Below, piece by piece: positions 8,279 to 15,474 of a DNA stretch of 34,733 bases. The notes under the pieces were generated by a model. That model searched no databases, had not been told where the DNA came from, and saw only the letters and a program-made list of their open reading frames with translations. Location of the stretch: the NCBI GenBank assembly GCA_025774845.1, contig JALGZP010000024.1:1-34733 (forward strand). Direction: 5' to 3'. The position numbers and the translations under genes were made by a program. How positions within the stretch are numbered: the stretch's first letter is position 1; the number at the start of each line of letters is the position of its first letter. The stretch comes from a bacterium. GTDB taxonomy: Bacteria; Arandabacterota; Arandabacteria; Arandabacterales; Arandabacteraceae.

Positions 8279-9344
8279 GGAAGAGCTTGCCCCACTTGGT
8301 GGCAAGAGCCTTCTTGACCCGCCCCTTGCCTATCACGTTATACCAGAAGACATCATGGTAGAGTCTGGACGCGACGTATGACCAGGGTGTGAGTACTGTC
8401 CGCAGCAAGAACTTCTCGAGGGGCTTAAGCGGCCCCCAGTAGATCGCCTTCTGGCCTCTGCTTGCGAAAGTGTTCTGGGCACCGGTGAAGTGGAAGTTGA
8501 TGCTCGAGGTGTCCTCACCCTCTATTTCAATCTCCCTGGGATCCCCGACCCCGAGTCCTTTCTCATGGGCGATCCTGATGAAATCGAGTTTAAGAGGATC
8601 GAATCCCATCATCTTCGCGGCGATCGCATCTATAGCCACCTGATCGCTTGATGCGAGGAGCATATCCTTTACGTGAGGGACCATGCAGCGCGGGCCTGGT
8701 CCATCGCCGGCAAATGTACCATCCGTCACCGCGAACACACCCGGATGGATTTCCTTCTGAATCGTCAGGAGATCGACGAGGGTTTCGTGTATCACGGAGT
8801 GAGTCCAGTGCCGCTTCTCGTGAAGGAGTCCCCCGAAGGCGTTTTTCATGGCGCCCGTGATTGTCGTGAAGACATGTGTCTTCATGGTGGGCAAGTGGAT
8901 TATGTTGGAACCGATCAGGCGCTTGGGGATCTGGATTCCGTCGGGGAATATGGAATCCAGCACGAGCATCTTCGCTTTGGGTTCATAGGTTACCCAGTCC
9001 TCACCCTCATAGAGATGGACGTTTCTTATCCCGTACTTCTCCAGCACGGGCTTGTGCTTGTTGGCGATCTCACCCTCCCGGGCGCTCACGACAACGGTTC
9101 TGTTGTGAGCACCGTAGAGTTTCTCCTTGGGATAGCCATCGTCGAGGAGTGTCTTGATCACACCTTCAAGCTGCCACGGGGTTGTGGAGGTGGCGGGATA
9201 CCAGACATGCCAGGAGATGTTTATCTTAAGAGCCGTTTCATGTTCGGGCAGGATCACGTCACGGTAGCCGGCCATATGCATGACCCTGGAGACATCCTCC
9301 AGCACCGTTTCTGGACTGGTTCTAAGCACCGCCACTTTTGCCAT
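8268..9344 (-). CDS. DUF362 domain protein
   Basis: A 358-residue protein of the DUF362 family, whose biochemical role is unclear; relatives are often found near iron-sulfur proteins. The family core is visible as SNIIHLPTMKTHVFTTITGAMKNAFGG near residues 149-175 and the later DQVAIDAIAAKMMGFDP. No CxxCxxC ferredoxin motif is present, unlike many relatives. ATG 9344 (MAKVAVL) is chosen because AGGAGG sits six bases upstream; the longer in-frame start would begin inside the tRNA-Leu gene. It lies only 20 bases downstream of tRNA-Leu on the same strand with no terminator visible between, so read-through from the tRNA promoter is likely. Confidence 0.88.
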   Translation of the reverse strand: MAKVAVLRTSPETVLEDVSRVMHMAGYRDVILPEHETALKINISWHVWYPATSTTPWQLEGVIKTLLDDGYPKEKLYGAHNRTVVVSAREGEIANKHKPVLEKYGIRNVHLYEGEDWVTYEPKAKMLVLDSIFPDGIQIPKRLIGSNIIHLPTMKTHVFTTITGAMKNAFGGLLHEKRHWTHSVIHETLVDLLTIQKEIHPGVFAVTDGTFAGDGPGPRCMVPHVKDMLLASSDQVAIDAIAAKMMGFDPLKLDFIRIAHEKGLGVGDPREIEIEGEDTSSINFHFTGAQNTFASRGQKAIYWGPLKPLEKFLLRTVLTPWSYVASRLYHDVFWYNVIGKGRVKKALATKWGKLFLTY

Positions 9345-9364
9345 TATGGTCCTCCTAAGGGACA

Positions 9365-9450
9365 TGCCGGAGGTCGGATTCGAACCGACATGAGCTGTAA
9401 GGCCCGGCGGATTTTGAGTCCGCTGTGTCTGCCAGTTTCACCACTCCGGC
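9365..9450 (-). tRNA. tRNA-Leu (anticodon CAA)
   Basis: An 86-base class II tRNA with a long variable arm. Acceptor strands GCCGGAG and CTCCGGC pair fully, with A as discriminator. The anticodon stem GCGGA/TCCGC encloses loop CTCAAAA, giving anticodon CAA for codon UUG. The T-arm contains GGTTCGAATCC. CCA is not encoded. Confidence 0.95.
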
Positions 9451-9459
9451 ACCCATCCA

Positions 9460-9488
9460 ATAATATGGTCGCCCCCAAACCGTGTCAA
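9460..9488 (-). promoter_or_regulatory. Promoter of tRNA-Leu
   Basis: On the minus strand a perfect TTGACA (9483-9488), a 17-base spacer and TATTAT (9460-9465) lie nine bases before the tRNA 5' end. It is back to back with the tRNA-Ala promoter. Confidence 0.8.
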
Positions 9489-9506
9489 GTGCTCCATCCT
9501 TTGATG

Positions 9507-9534
9507 TTGACATAGGGATGATCTCTGCTATATT
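9507..9534 (+). promoter_or_regulatory. Promoter of tRNA-Ala
   Basis: TTGACA (9507-9512), a 16-base spacer and TATATT (9529-9534) lie 13 bases before the tRNA-Ala 5' end. Confidence 0.8.
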
Positions 9535-9547
9535 ACTCTATACGGTT

Positions 9548-9623
9548 GGGGCTGTAGCTCAGTTGGGAGAGCACTTGTCTGGCAGACAAGGGGTCACGGG
9601 TTCGAACCCCGTCAGCTCCACCA
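9548..9623 (+). tRNA. tRNA-Ala (anticodon GGC)
   Basis: A 76-base tRNA including an encoded CCA. The anticodon stem CTTGT/ACAAG encloses CTGGCAG, giving anticodon GGC for codon GCC. The acceptor stem GGGGCTG/CAGCTCC contains the G3:U70 pair that is the alanine identity element. The D-arm TAGCTCAGTTGGGAGAGC and T-arm GGGTTCGAACCCC are standard. Confidence 0.97.
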
Positions 9624-9633
9624 CCCGTACCTG

Positions 9634-9705
9634 ATGAGTTTCGGGAGTTCCTTTATCTGCAACTGCCCCGTCAGATGTGAGATCTACACACGCTACAAGA
9701 AGTGA
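9634..9705 (+). CDS. Possible 23-residue cysteine-containing microprotein
   Basis: A short frame directly after tRNA-Ala encodes MSFGSSFICNCPVRCEIYTRYKK (shown by its key CNCPVRCEIY core). The CxCPxxC pattern and basic C-terminus look like a real metal-binding peptide rather than random sequence. There is no clear Shine-Dalgarno, and it would need transcription through the tRNA. It could also be the tail of a decayed gene. Confidence 0.25.
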   Translation: MSFGSSFICNCPVRCEIYTRYKK

Positions 9706-9727
9706 GAACCCAGGCTTGAGAACCTGC

Positions 9728-11224
9728 TCACACTCGTCCGGAGGCCTGTGTTGCGGCCAGGAGGCGGGTCGTGACATCGGAGTCAATCTGGCCGGGTAAG
9801 AGGCGCCAGCCCCAGTTACCTTCACCGTCAGCTGGTGTGTTCATACGAGCCTCTTCACCCAGTCCCAGGATATCCTGCATCGGAAACATGGCCATGTCCG
9901 CCGCCGACTTCATGGCCAGCTCTATCAGTTCCCGGCTGGTCTCTTCAGCACCGATCTCTCGACCGATATAGGCAAAGAGTCTCCGCCGGTCTTCTTCCCG
10001 CGCTTCTCCTTCAAACCAACCTCTTACCGTGTTGTTGTCATGGGTCCCGGTATACACCACACAATTGTTTTCGTAGGTGTGTGGCCGATATGGATGGTCA
10101 CCGTTATCATCACCGAAGGCGAAGAGAAGCACCTTCATACCGGGGAAACCGTAACGCGTCATCATCTCCTTGACATCCGGCGTGATGAGACCAAGGTCTT
10201 CAGCGATTATCGGAAACTCGGGAAAGCGCTTCACCATGGCGTCGAAGAAGTCCCGGTGGGGCACTTCAACCCAGCAGCCGTTTATGGCGGTCTTCTCTTT
10301 TGCGGGAACTTCCCAGTAGGCGACGAGACCCCGAATGTGATCGATCCTGACGATGTCAAAGAGACTCAGGGTGTGTTCCATTCTTCGAAGCCACCACTTG
10401 AAGCCGCTCTCCTTACACGCGGCCCAGTTGTAGACAGGATTTCCCCAGAGCTGCCCCGTCACACTGAAGTAGTCAGGGGGGACGCCGGCAACGAAGGTGG
10501 GTTTCCCGTTATCATCCAGTTTGAAGATCGCCCGATCACCCCAGACATCTGAACTATCAAGACTCACGTAGATGGGGATGTCACCGATGATCTGAATACC
10601 CTTATCATTGCAGTAGTTCTTGAGTCCAAACCACTGCCTGTAGAAAAGAAACTGGATGAACTTCTCTTTTTCGATCTCATCCCTGAGCTGAAATCTCATG
10701 TCATCGAGTATTTCCGGGTTTCTATCCCGGATTTCAACCGGCCATTCGTTCCAGGTCTTTCCTTCGAACCGTGTTCTGAGCGCTGCAAACAGCGCGAAGT
10801 CCCCCAGCCAATGGGAGTTCTGAGAGCAGAATCCAAGATACTCATCCCTGTCCTGTACCGGCTTGAAGCGTTTGTAGGCAGCGTCAAGCATGCGTGTCTT
10901 GTGGTCCGTAACGGCACGGAAGTCGACACGGGTCTGAGAAAATTCGGGCACCGGGTTTATGTCCGAATCCGTAAGGAGTCCCCGCTCCTTCAGAGATTCA
11001 GGACTGATCAAGAGTGGATTACACGCGAACGCAGATACGCTGCTATACGGCGAACTCCCCTGAAGCAAGGTCGTGGGGCTCATCGGAAGGACCTGCCAGT
11101 AGCGCTGCCCGGACTCCGCCAGAAAATCGGCGAACCTGTATGCAGCCGGGCCGAGGTCGCCTATGCCGTATGGCGATGGCAGAGACGTTACATGCATGAG
11201 GATTCCGCTACCCCGTTGGCTCAT
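9728..11224 (-). CDS. malQ: 4-alpha-glucanotransferase (amylomaltase)
   Basis: GH77 disproportionating enzyme (498 residues) that transfers alpha-1,4-glucan segments between maltodextrins or in glycogen turnover. GSGILMHVTSLPSPYGIGDLG at the N-terminus is characteristic. Catalytic motifs are present: RIDHIRG with the nucleophile Asp near residue 293, IAEDLG with the acid/base Glu near 340, and TGTHDNNT with the third Asp near 396. ATG 11224 has AAGGAG four bases upstream; a longer frame has no ribosome site and begins upstream of the predicted transcription start. It is a single-gene unit with an operator-like palindrome in its promoter, so induction by maltodextrins is plausible. Cytoplasmic, no signal peptide. 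Confidence 0.96.
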   Translation of the reverse strand: MSQRGSGILMHVTSLPSPYGIGDLGPAAYRFADFLAESGQRYWQVLPMSPTTLLQGSSPYSSVSAFACNPLLISPESLKERGLLTDSDINPVPEFSQTRVDFRAVTDHKTRMLDAAYKRFKPVQDRDEYLGFCSQNSHWLGDFALFAALRTRFEGKTWNEWPVEIRDRNPEILDDMRFQLRDEIEKEKFIQFLFYRQWFGLKNYCNDKGIQIIGDIPIYVSLDSSDVWGDRAIFKLDDNGKPTFVAGVPPDYFSVTGQLWGNPVYNWAACKESGFKWWLRRMEHTLSLFDIVRIDHIRGLVAYWEVPAKEKTAINGCWVEVPHRDFFDAMVKRFPEFPIIAEDLGLITPDVKEMMTRYGFPGMKVLLFAFGDDNGDHPYRPHTYENNCVVYTGTHDNNTVRGWFEGEAREEDRRRLFAYIGREIGAEETSRELIELAMKSAADMAMFPMQDILGLGEEARMNTPADGEGNWGWRLLPGQIDSDVTTRLLAATQASGRV

Positions 11225-11294
11225 CTGTCTCCTTCCCTGGTCGACACGACTTACCGGGGTGAATCGTGCTGGGTTCTCATTCGACGATGCGGTG

Positions 11295-11323
11295 AATTTA
11301 CTACAAAACGTTTTGCAGGTCAA
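11295..11323 (-). promoter_or_regulatory. malQ promoter with embedded LacI-family-like operator
   Basis: On the minus strand TTGACC (11318-11323), a 17-base spacer and TAAATT (11295-11300) form a good promoter. The spacer contains the perfect palindrome CAAAACGTTTTG (11304-11315). Its central CG and A/T-rich arms match the usual shape of LacI/GalR-family operators, including MalR sites. A repressor bound there would block RNA polymerase directly. Confidence 0.65.
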
Positions 11324-11369
11324 GAAGACATGATGAAGCTTGACTCCCGCGCTCGGGACTCAGGATAAT

Positions 11370-11413
11370 CAATCGGTCAACCGATTGACATCCGGCCGCG
11401 TGAGTGATAAAGG
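11370..11413 (+). promoter_or_regulatory. Palindrome overlapping a candidate promoter of the ASKHA gene
   Basis: CAATCGGT-CA-ACCGATTG (11370-11387) is a perfect 8+8 inverted repeat. Its right arm overlaps TTGACA (11385-11390), which is followed after 17 bases by TAAAGG (11408-11413), a weak -10. The arrangement suggests a repressor site on the -35 element of the gene at 11520. Confidence 0.4.
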
Positions 11414-11519
11414 TCTAAGTGCGATATACAACGATTTAAGGTACCGACTCATTCCCTGTCCGTAGATGGTCGAATCGAATGCAGCCGGTCGGCATTGCAG
11501 GGAGGAGGTGACAGGACCG

Positions 11520-13352
11520 GTGAGACAGTCATTGCGGGTCGTCATTATGCCCGACTCGAAAGAGGTATGGGTAGTCTCCGGCTCGACCATAAAGGAGGCC
11601 CTGTTCGCCGCCTCGATACCGGTCTCCATGCCCTGTGGGGGACACGGCAGATGTGGGAAATGTGTGGTCAGGGTCAGCGGTAAAGTCTCTGAACCGGATG
11701 ACGCTGAGATAGCAAGACTTCCCCGTGGCATCAAGGATGCGCGGCTCGCGTGCGTCGCACGGCTTGAGGGCGATGCAGAGATCACAGTGCCGGCGGCATC
11801 GAGAGTATCGATCGAAAAGATCGTCTCACGAGGACGCACATCACGCAGGTACCGGTTCTGTCCCGGTATCATGAAAGTCTTCCTCGGTAAGAAGGATCCG
11901 CGGAAGATGAAGACCCTGCTGGATGATTTTGAGATCGGCATCGAAGACATCGCCATCAACATGATGGATGCAAGTCTGATGGACAGCGATCTGAGGATGG
12001 ATCACGAATGGAGACTGGGTCTTCACACCAATGCCACGCTGGTCGCCGCGAAAGGAGAGATAGTGGGGTTCGAGGCAGGAGACACCTCGTCTGAATGCTA
12101 CGGACTCGCCGTCGACCTGGGGACCAACACCGTGGTTTGCTCACTCGTAGATCTCAACTCCGGCCGGGAACTCGGGGTCACCTCGACTGTGAACCCGCAG
12201 GTGATGCACGGGGATGATGTGATATCGAGGATCAGGTTTTCGAAGACATCCGGCGGACTTGAGATGCTTCGTCACGAGGTCGTCCACCTCATCAACGGGC
12301 TGGCCGGCGAGCTTGCAGGTAAGCTCGGGGTACCACGAAACAGGCTCTATGTGTGCAGTGCCGTCGGCAATACCGCGATGCAGCATATCCTGGTCGGCGT
12401 GTCTCCGGCCGACCTGGGGCGGGCCCCATACCGGGCGAGACTCACCTCATCAGTCGAGACAATGGCGTCCCGAAGTGGTATCGGTGGTCACCCAACCTGC
12501 AGGTTGCTGATGCCACCTCCGATCGGGGGGTTCGTGGGAGGCGATCTTGTGGCCCTGATAATCTCCCAGGCGCTCCAGACGGTCAAGACACCGGTGATGG
12601 CGATCGATCTTGGAACAAACGGCGAGATAGTGATTGCCGCCCAGGGAAAGATGGCCGCCTGTTCCACAGCTGCGGGACCGGCCTTCGAAGGCGAGCGAAT
12701 CAGCTGCGGGGTGAGGGCGATAGGTGGTGCAGTCGAGGATGTCAAGATCACAAAGGACAAGATCGAACTTAAGACCATAAACGGTTCAAAACCGATAGGC
12801 CTTTGCGGTTCGGGGTTGATCGCCGGCATTGCCGCGCTCCTTCGCAAGGGCGTGATCGAGCCGAACGGGCGGATAAAGACCCGCGGTGAGATCAAGAACA
12901 AGTGGCTGGGCAAGCGAGTGGTTCATGGTAAGCGTGGCCGGGAGTTCACGTTCTCAAGCAGGCCTCTCATCAGGTTGAGACAGGGAGACATCAGAGAGGT
13001 TCAGCTGGGCAAGGCCGCCATCTGTGCCGGGGTGACCGTGCTCTCAGCGATTGCCGGGATAAAGCTTAAGGATATTAAGACGGTGCTGGTTGCCGGTGGT
13101 TTCGGCTCTTCACTGAGAGCATCGAGCATAAGACGGCTGGGGCTTCTTCCACCGGAGTTTGAGGGCAACATCAAGGTCATAGGCAACTCGGCCATTGAAG
13201 GGGCAAAGATATTTCTTACATCGTGTGATGCCCGTGAGGAGGCCGACAGGGTTGTTGAGGAAACCGAGCACGTGGAGCTCTTCTCAAGGCCCGAATTCAA
13301 GGAAGAATTCTATACCAGCATGGGCTTTCCCGAGCCCGGATTGAGGAAATAG
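11520..13352 (+). CDS. [2Fe-2S]/ASKHA-domain protein (DUF4445, RACo-like)
   Basis: A 610-residue cytoplasmic protein resembling reductive activators of corrinoid proteins, which use ATP and a ferredoxin-type cluster to reduce Co(II) corrinoids. GTG 11520 is preferred: GGAGGTGA lies eight bases upstream, while the ATG 54 bases earlier has no site. The N-terminal domain has a plant-type [2Fe-2S] signature, CGGHGRCGKC, with Cys39, Cys45, Cys48 and Cys78. The ASKHA part shows AVDLGTNTVVCSLVDL, CSAVGNTAMQHILVG, AIDLGTNGEI, GPAFEGERISCG and VLVAGGFGSS. No corrinoid methyltransferase is encoded in the window, so its partner is unknown. It precedes the BMC operon by 485 bases and ends at its own hairpin, so it is probably a separate unit. 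Confidence 0.85.
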   Translation: MRQSLRVVIMPDSKEVWVVSGSTIKEALFAASIPVSMPCGGHGRCGKCVVRVSGKVSEPDDAEIARLPRGIKDARLACVARLEGDAEITVPAASRVSIEKIVSRGRTSRRYRFCPGIMKVFLGKKDPRKMKTLLDDFEIGIEDIAINMMDASLMDSDLRMDHEWRLGLHTNATLVAAKGEIVGFEAGDTSSECYGLAVDLGTNTVVCSLVDLNSGRELGVTSTVNPQVMHGDDVISRIRFSKTSGGLEMLRHEVVHLINGLAGELAGKLGVPRNRLYVCSAVGNTAMQHILVGVSPADLGRAPYRARLTSSVETMASRSGIGGHPTCRLLMPPPIGGFVGGDLVALIISQALQTVKTPVMAIDLGTNGEIVIAAQGKMAACSTAAGPAFEGERISCGVRAIGGAVEDVKITKDKIELKTINGSKPIGLCGSGLIAGIAALLRKGVIEPNGRIKTRGEIKNKWLGKRVVHGKRGREFTFSSRPLIRLRQGDIREVQLGKAAICAGVTVLSAIAGIKLKDIKTVLVAGGFGSSLRASSIRRLGLLPPEFEGNIKVIGNSAIEGAKIFLTSCDAREEADRVVEETEHVELFSRPEFKEEFYTSMGFPEPGLRK

Positions 13353-13358
13353 ACCCGG

Positions 13359-13384
13359 CCGATTGGGAGCTTTGACCCAACCGG
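13359..13384 (+). terminator. Stem-loop after the ASKHA gene
   Basis: CCGATTGGG and CCCAACCGG pair (8 of 9 plus a G:U) around an eight-base loop, seven bases after the stop codon. There is no clear U-run, so termination is only probable. Confidence 0.4.
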
Positions 13385-13588
13385 GAGCCCCGGGACCGGT
13401 TTCATACCTTCGCCGAACGTCCGGATCGTCAGGTACCTTCCATAAGGGTGCGACTCCAATCCCTTGCCAATCAGGCGCTTAGAGAATCAAGGGCAGACCC
13501 TCGGAGCGTTTTTCGATTTTCCCATGACCTCACCCATTCGTGGCATGCCGGTTGCAAAATACTCAGAGTACAACTGAATAGAGAGAAT

Positions 13589-13709
13589 CAAATGGAGTTT
13601 CCTGCTATGCACGTGATCTGCCAGGTCGTGGGCTGATCTCCTGGGAAAAACTTAACCTCGAGTTTCACGAATACCTCGCGCGCGGCATTGCAGTGGGGAA
13701 CTCCATTTG
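13589..13709. repeat. 121-base imperfect hairpin element upstream of the BMC operon
   Basis: The 485-base gap between the ASKHA gene and pduL holds no convincing gene. Within it, 13589-13610 (CAAATGGAGTTTCC plus TGCTATGC) pairs with 13685-13709, matching 20 of 22 positions if a three-base bulge is allowed. The 74 bases between are unique. It could be a miniature transposable element or a structured leader RNA, but it lies upstream of the nearest candidate promoter. Confidence 0.5.
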
Positions 13710-13744
13710 GTTATTTGGGCCCCACCATTGTTACATCATTCCAA

Positions 13745-13774
13745 TTGACACCCCCCAAGATGTTCTGGTAACCT
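13745..13774 (+). promoter_or_regulatory. Candidate promoter of the BMC operon
   Basis: A perfect TTGACA (13745-13750) is followed after 18 bases by TAACCT (13769-13774), a poor -10. It lies 63 bases before the pduL start codon. The weak -10 would fit activator-dependent expression, which is inference. Confidence 0.35.
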
Positions 13775-13837
13775 CATCGCAAGTTTGAAGACGCTCAGGG
13801 CGTATCGTACCCCGTCAGGGCCGGAAGAGGGCTGAGA

Positions 13838-14497
13838 TTGATAGAGAATCTCGATATTACCAGGTTGAGTGATGAAGTGGCTCGGCGTGTCCAGGAGCGA
13901 ATCAGTCCCACCGATCTCAGAAACAGGATTATAGTGCCGATCGGGGTGTCCGGCAGGCACATCCATCTTACGCGAGAAGTCCTCGAAAGCCTTTTCGGCA
14001 AAGGGTATGAACTCACGGTCTTAAGAGAGCTCAGCCAGCCGGGTGAGTTTGCAGCGAATGAGACGGTCACCATAGTAGGTCCCGGTGGCCGGGCGATTGA
14101 ACGTGTGAGGATTCTAGGCCCTGTACGTCCGTTTACACAGGCTGAACTTGCAAGAAGCGACGGGCTCAAGCTGGGCCTTGACCTGCCGGTGAGAAAAACC
14201 GGTGACATCGCCGGTACGCCCGGGATCACGCTTGTGGGCCGTCGGGGGACCGTTGTCCTGAGGGAGGGAGCGATTCGGGCGACACGTCATATCCACATGA
14301 GTGAAACCGATGGCAAGCGGTTCGGACTCAGCGACGGTCAGATCGTGCGGGCGCGATCAAGCGGCCCGACTTCGGTGATATTTGAAAACGTACTTGTCCG
14401 GGTGAGCGACGGTTTTGTCCTTGACTTTCACCTGGATACTGATGATGCTAGCGCTGCTGGGCTCGATACGGGCTCTTTCGTGGAAGTGATGCCCTGA
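13838..14497 (+). CDS. pduL: Phosphate acyltransferase PduL (BMC-associated)
   Basis: Converts acyl-CoA and phosphate to acyl phosphate and free CoA, recycling CoA inside the compartment. The 219-residue protein has the two-part PduL fold. Metal-binding HxH motifs occur in GVSGRHIHLT and RATRHIHMSE, and a further His in DFHLDTDDA. The first 23 residues, containing LDITRLSDEVARRVQERIS, form an amphipathic helix ahead of the enzyme domain, as expected for an encapsulation peptide. The start is TTG 13838 with GAGG upstream; no better ATG gives the helix. It is the first gene of the BMC operon, 22 bases before the first shell gene. No acetate kinase is present nearby, so acyl phosphate would be used elsewhere. 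Confidence 0.94.
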   Translation: MIENLDITRLSDEVARRVQERISPTDLRNRIIVPIGVSGRHIHLTREVLESLFGKGYELTVLRELSQPGEFAANETVTIVGPGGRAIERVRILGPVRPFTQAELARSDGLKLGLDLPVRKTGDIAGTPGITLVGRRGTVVLREGAIRATRHIHMSETDGKRFGLSDGQIVRARSSGPTSVIFENVLVRVSDGFVLDFHLDTDDASAAGLDTGSFVEVMP

Positions 14498-14519
14498 GAG
14501 CATGAGGAGGTGATTTGGC

Positions 14520-14789
14520 TTGCCGGATGCACTTGGCAAGATCGAGACCAGAGGGTTTGTGGCGATGGTCGAGGCGGCCGACGCAATGGTCAAAGCCGCG
14601 AGTGTTGAGCTCACAAGGTATGAGAAAACCGGGGGAGGCCTGGTAGCAGTATTCGTTCGAGGTGATGTCGGCGCTGTCCAGGCTGCTGTTGACGCCGGTG
14701 CGCGCGCGGCCCAGAAGGTCGGCGAACTCGTGAGCGCACACGTGATACCCAGACCCGATGAGTCCCTTGAAGATATAATGCTGAAATAG
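14520..14789 (+). CDS. BMC-H shell protein 1 (hexamer)
   Basis: Single BMC-domain shell protein (89 residues) that forms hexagonal tiles of the compartment facets. [23 protein letters not shown] is the family N-terminus (positions 5-27). The pore loop reads EKTGGG, and [13 protein letters not shown] closes the domain. The TTG start at 14520 is supported by AGGAGGTGA a few bases upstream. It lies next to a close paralogue at 14835, most likely a tandem duplication that has diverged. Both are normal in size for facet proteins of the PduA/PduJ/EutM type. Confidence 0.95.
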   Translation: MPDALGKIETRGFVAMVEAADAMVKAASVELTRYEKTGGGLVAVFVRGDVGAVQAAVDAGARAAQKVGELVSAHVIPRPDESLEDIMLK

Positions 14790-14834
14790 GCCATACTGAT
14801 AAAGAGATGATACCGTAGAAGGGGGTTGAGTAAA

Positions 14835-15152
14835 TTGGCTGAAGCTGTCGATGGGATTTACAGAGAGGCTTTAGGGCTGATTGAGACAAGAGGTTTTGTT
14901 GCCATGGTTGAGGCCTCCGACGCCATGGTTAAGGCGGCCAAGGTACAGCTTGTTTCATACGAGAAGATAGGCGGCGGCTACAACACCGCGATTATCAGGG
15001 GTGATGTCGCAGCGGTAAAGGCGGCGACCGATGCCGGCAGCGCGGCTGCGAGCAAGGTGGGCGAGCTGGTGTCCGTCCATGTGATCCCGAGGCCCCATCC
15101 CAATCTCGAGGATGTTCTTCCCATAGGAAAGATGCAGAAGGCCAGGAAGTAG
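14835..15152 (+). CDS. BMC-H shell protein 2 (hexamer)
   Basis: Second BMC-H tile (105 residues), with [23 protein letters not shown], pore loop EKIGGG and [12 protein letters not shown]. It differs from the first by a 13-residue N-terminal lead and a basic tail ending KMQKARK. TTG 14835 is chosen because AGAAGGGGG ends nine bases upstream; the TTG at 14826 abuts that site and is unlikely to be used. The extra N-terminal residues may project from the hexamer face. Having two BMC-H paralogues with near-identical cores suggests mixed facets or different pore faces. Confidence 0.94.
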   Translation: MAEAVDGIYREALGLIETRGFVAMVEASDAMVKAAKVQLVSYEKIGGGYNTAIIRGDVAAVKAATDAGSAAASKVGELVSVHVIPRPHPNLEDVLPIGKMQKARK

Positions 15153-15177
15153 AGCAAGGCCGGGTCGGAGGAAGCAA

Positions 15178-15474
15178 TTGATAGTAGGTGAGGTAGTCGG
15201 CACCATTGTGGCTACGAGGAAGGAAGAGACGCTATCCGGGCTCAAGTTCCAGATAGTCAAAATCATAAACATGGATCTCAAGCCGACGGGTCAGTTCCTG
15301 ATTGCAATTGATGCGGTCGGCGCAGGTGATGGTGAAACGGTTCTGTGCGCGCAGGGCAGTTCGGCGCGTCTTACTGAGAAGACCAAGGATCGCCCCGTGG
15401 ATGCCGTGATCATGGGTATTGTCGATACCATTGAGATCCAGGGCAAACTGGTCTACGAGAAATATGCTGGATGA
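15178..15474 (+). CDS. BMC-P vertex protein 1 (EutN/CcmL family)
   Basis: Pentameric vertex protein (98 residues) that caps the corners of the shell. MIVGEVVGTIVATRKEETL is the family N-terminus; FLIAIDAVGAGDGETVLCAQGSSAR and IMGIVDTIEI complete the domain. TTG 15178 has GGAGGA five bases upstream. The end of the gene overlaps the aldehyde dehydrogenase start by 11 bases. It is one of three BMC-P genes in the operon. Confidence 0.95.
   Translation: MIVGEVVGTIVATRKEETLSGLKFQIVKIINMDLKPTGQFLIAIDAVGAGDGETVLCAQGSSARLTEKTKDRPVDAVIMGIVDTIEIQGKLVYEKYAG

Noticed and set aside
13445..13462. A GTGCGACTCC string resembling a tRNA T-loop
   Set aside because: No acceptor, D or anticodon arm can be folded around it.
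13448..13636. A 62-codon open frame in the gap before pduL
   Set aside because: No Shine-Dalgarno, no recognisable motif, and it runs into the hairpin element. Treated as non-coding.
14826..14834. TTG 14826 as the start of BMC-H 2
   Set aside because: It directly abuts the AAGGGGG site, leaving no spacing; TTG 14835 is better placed.
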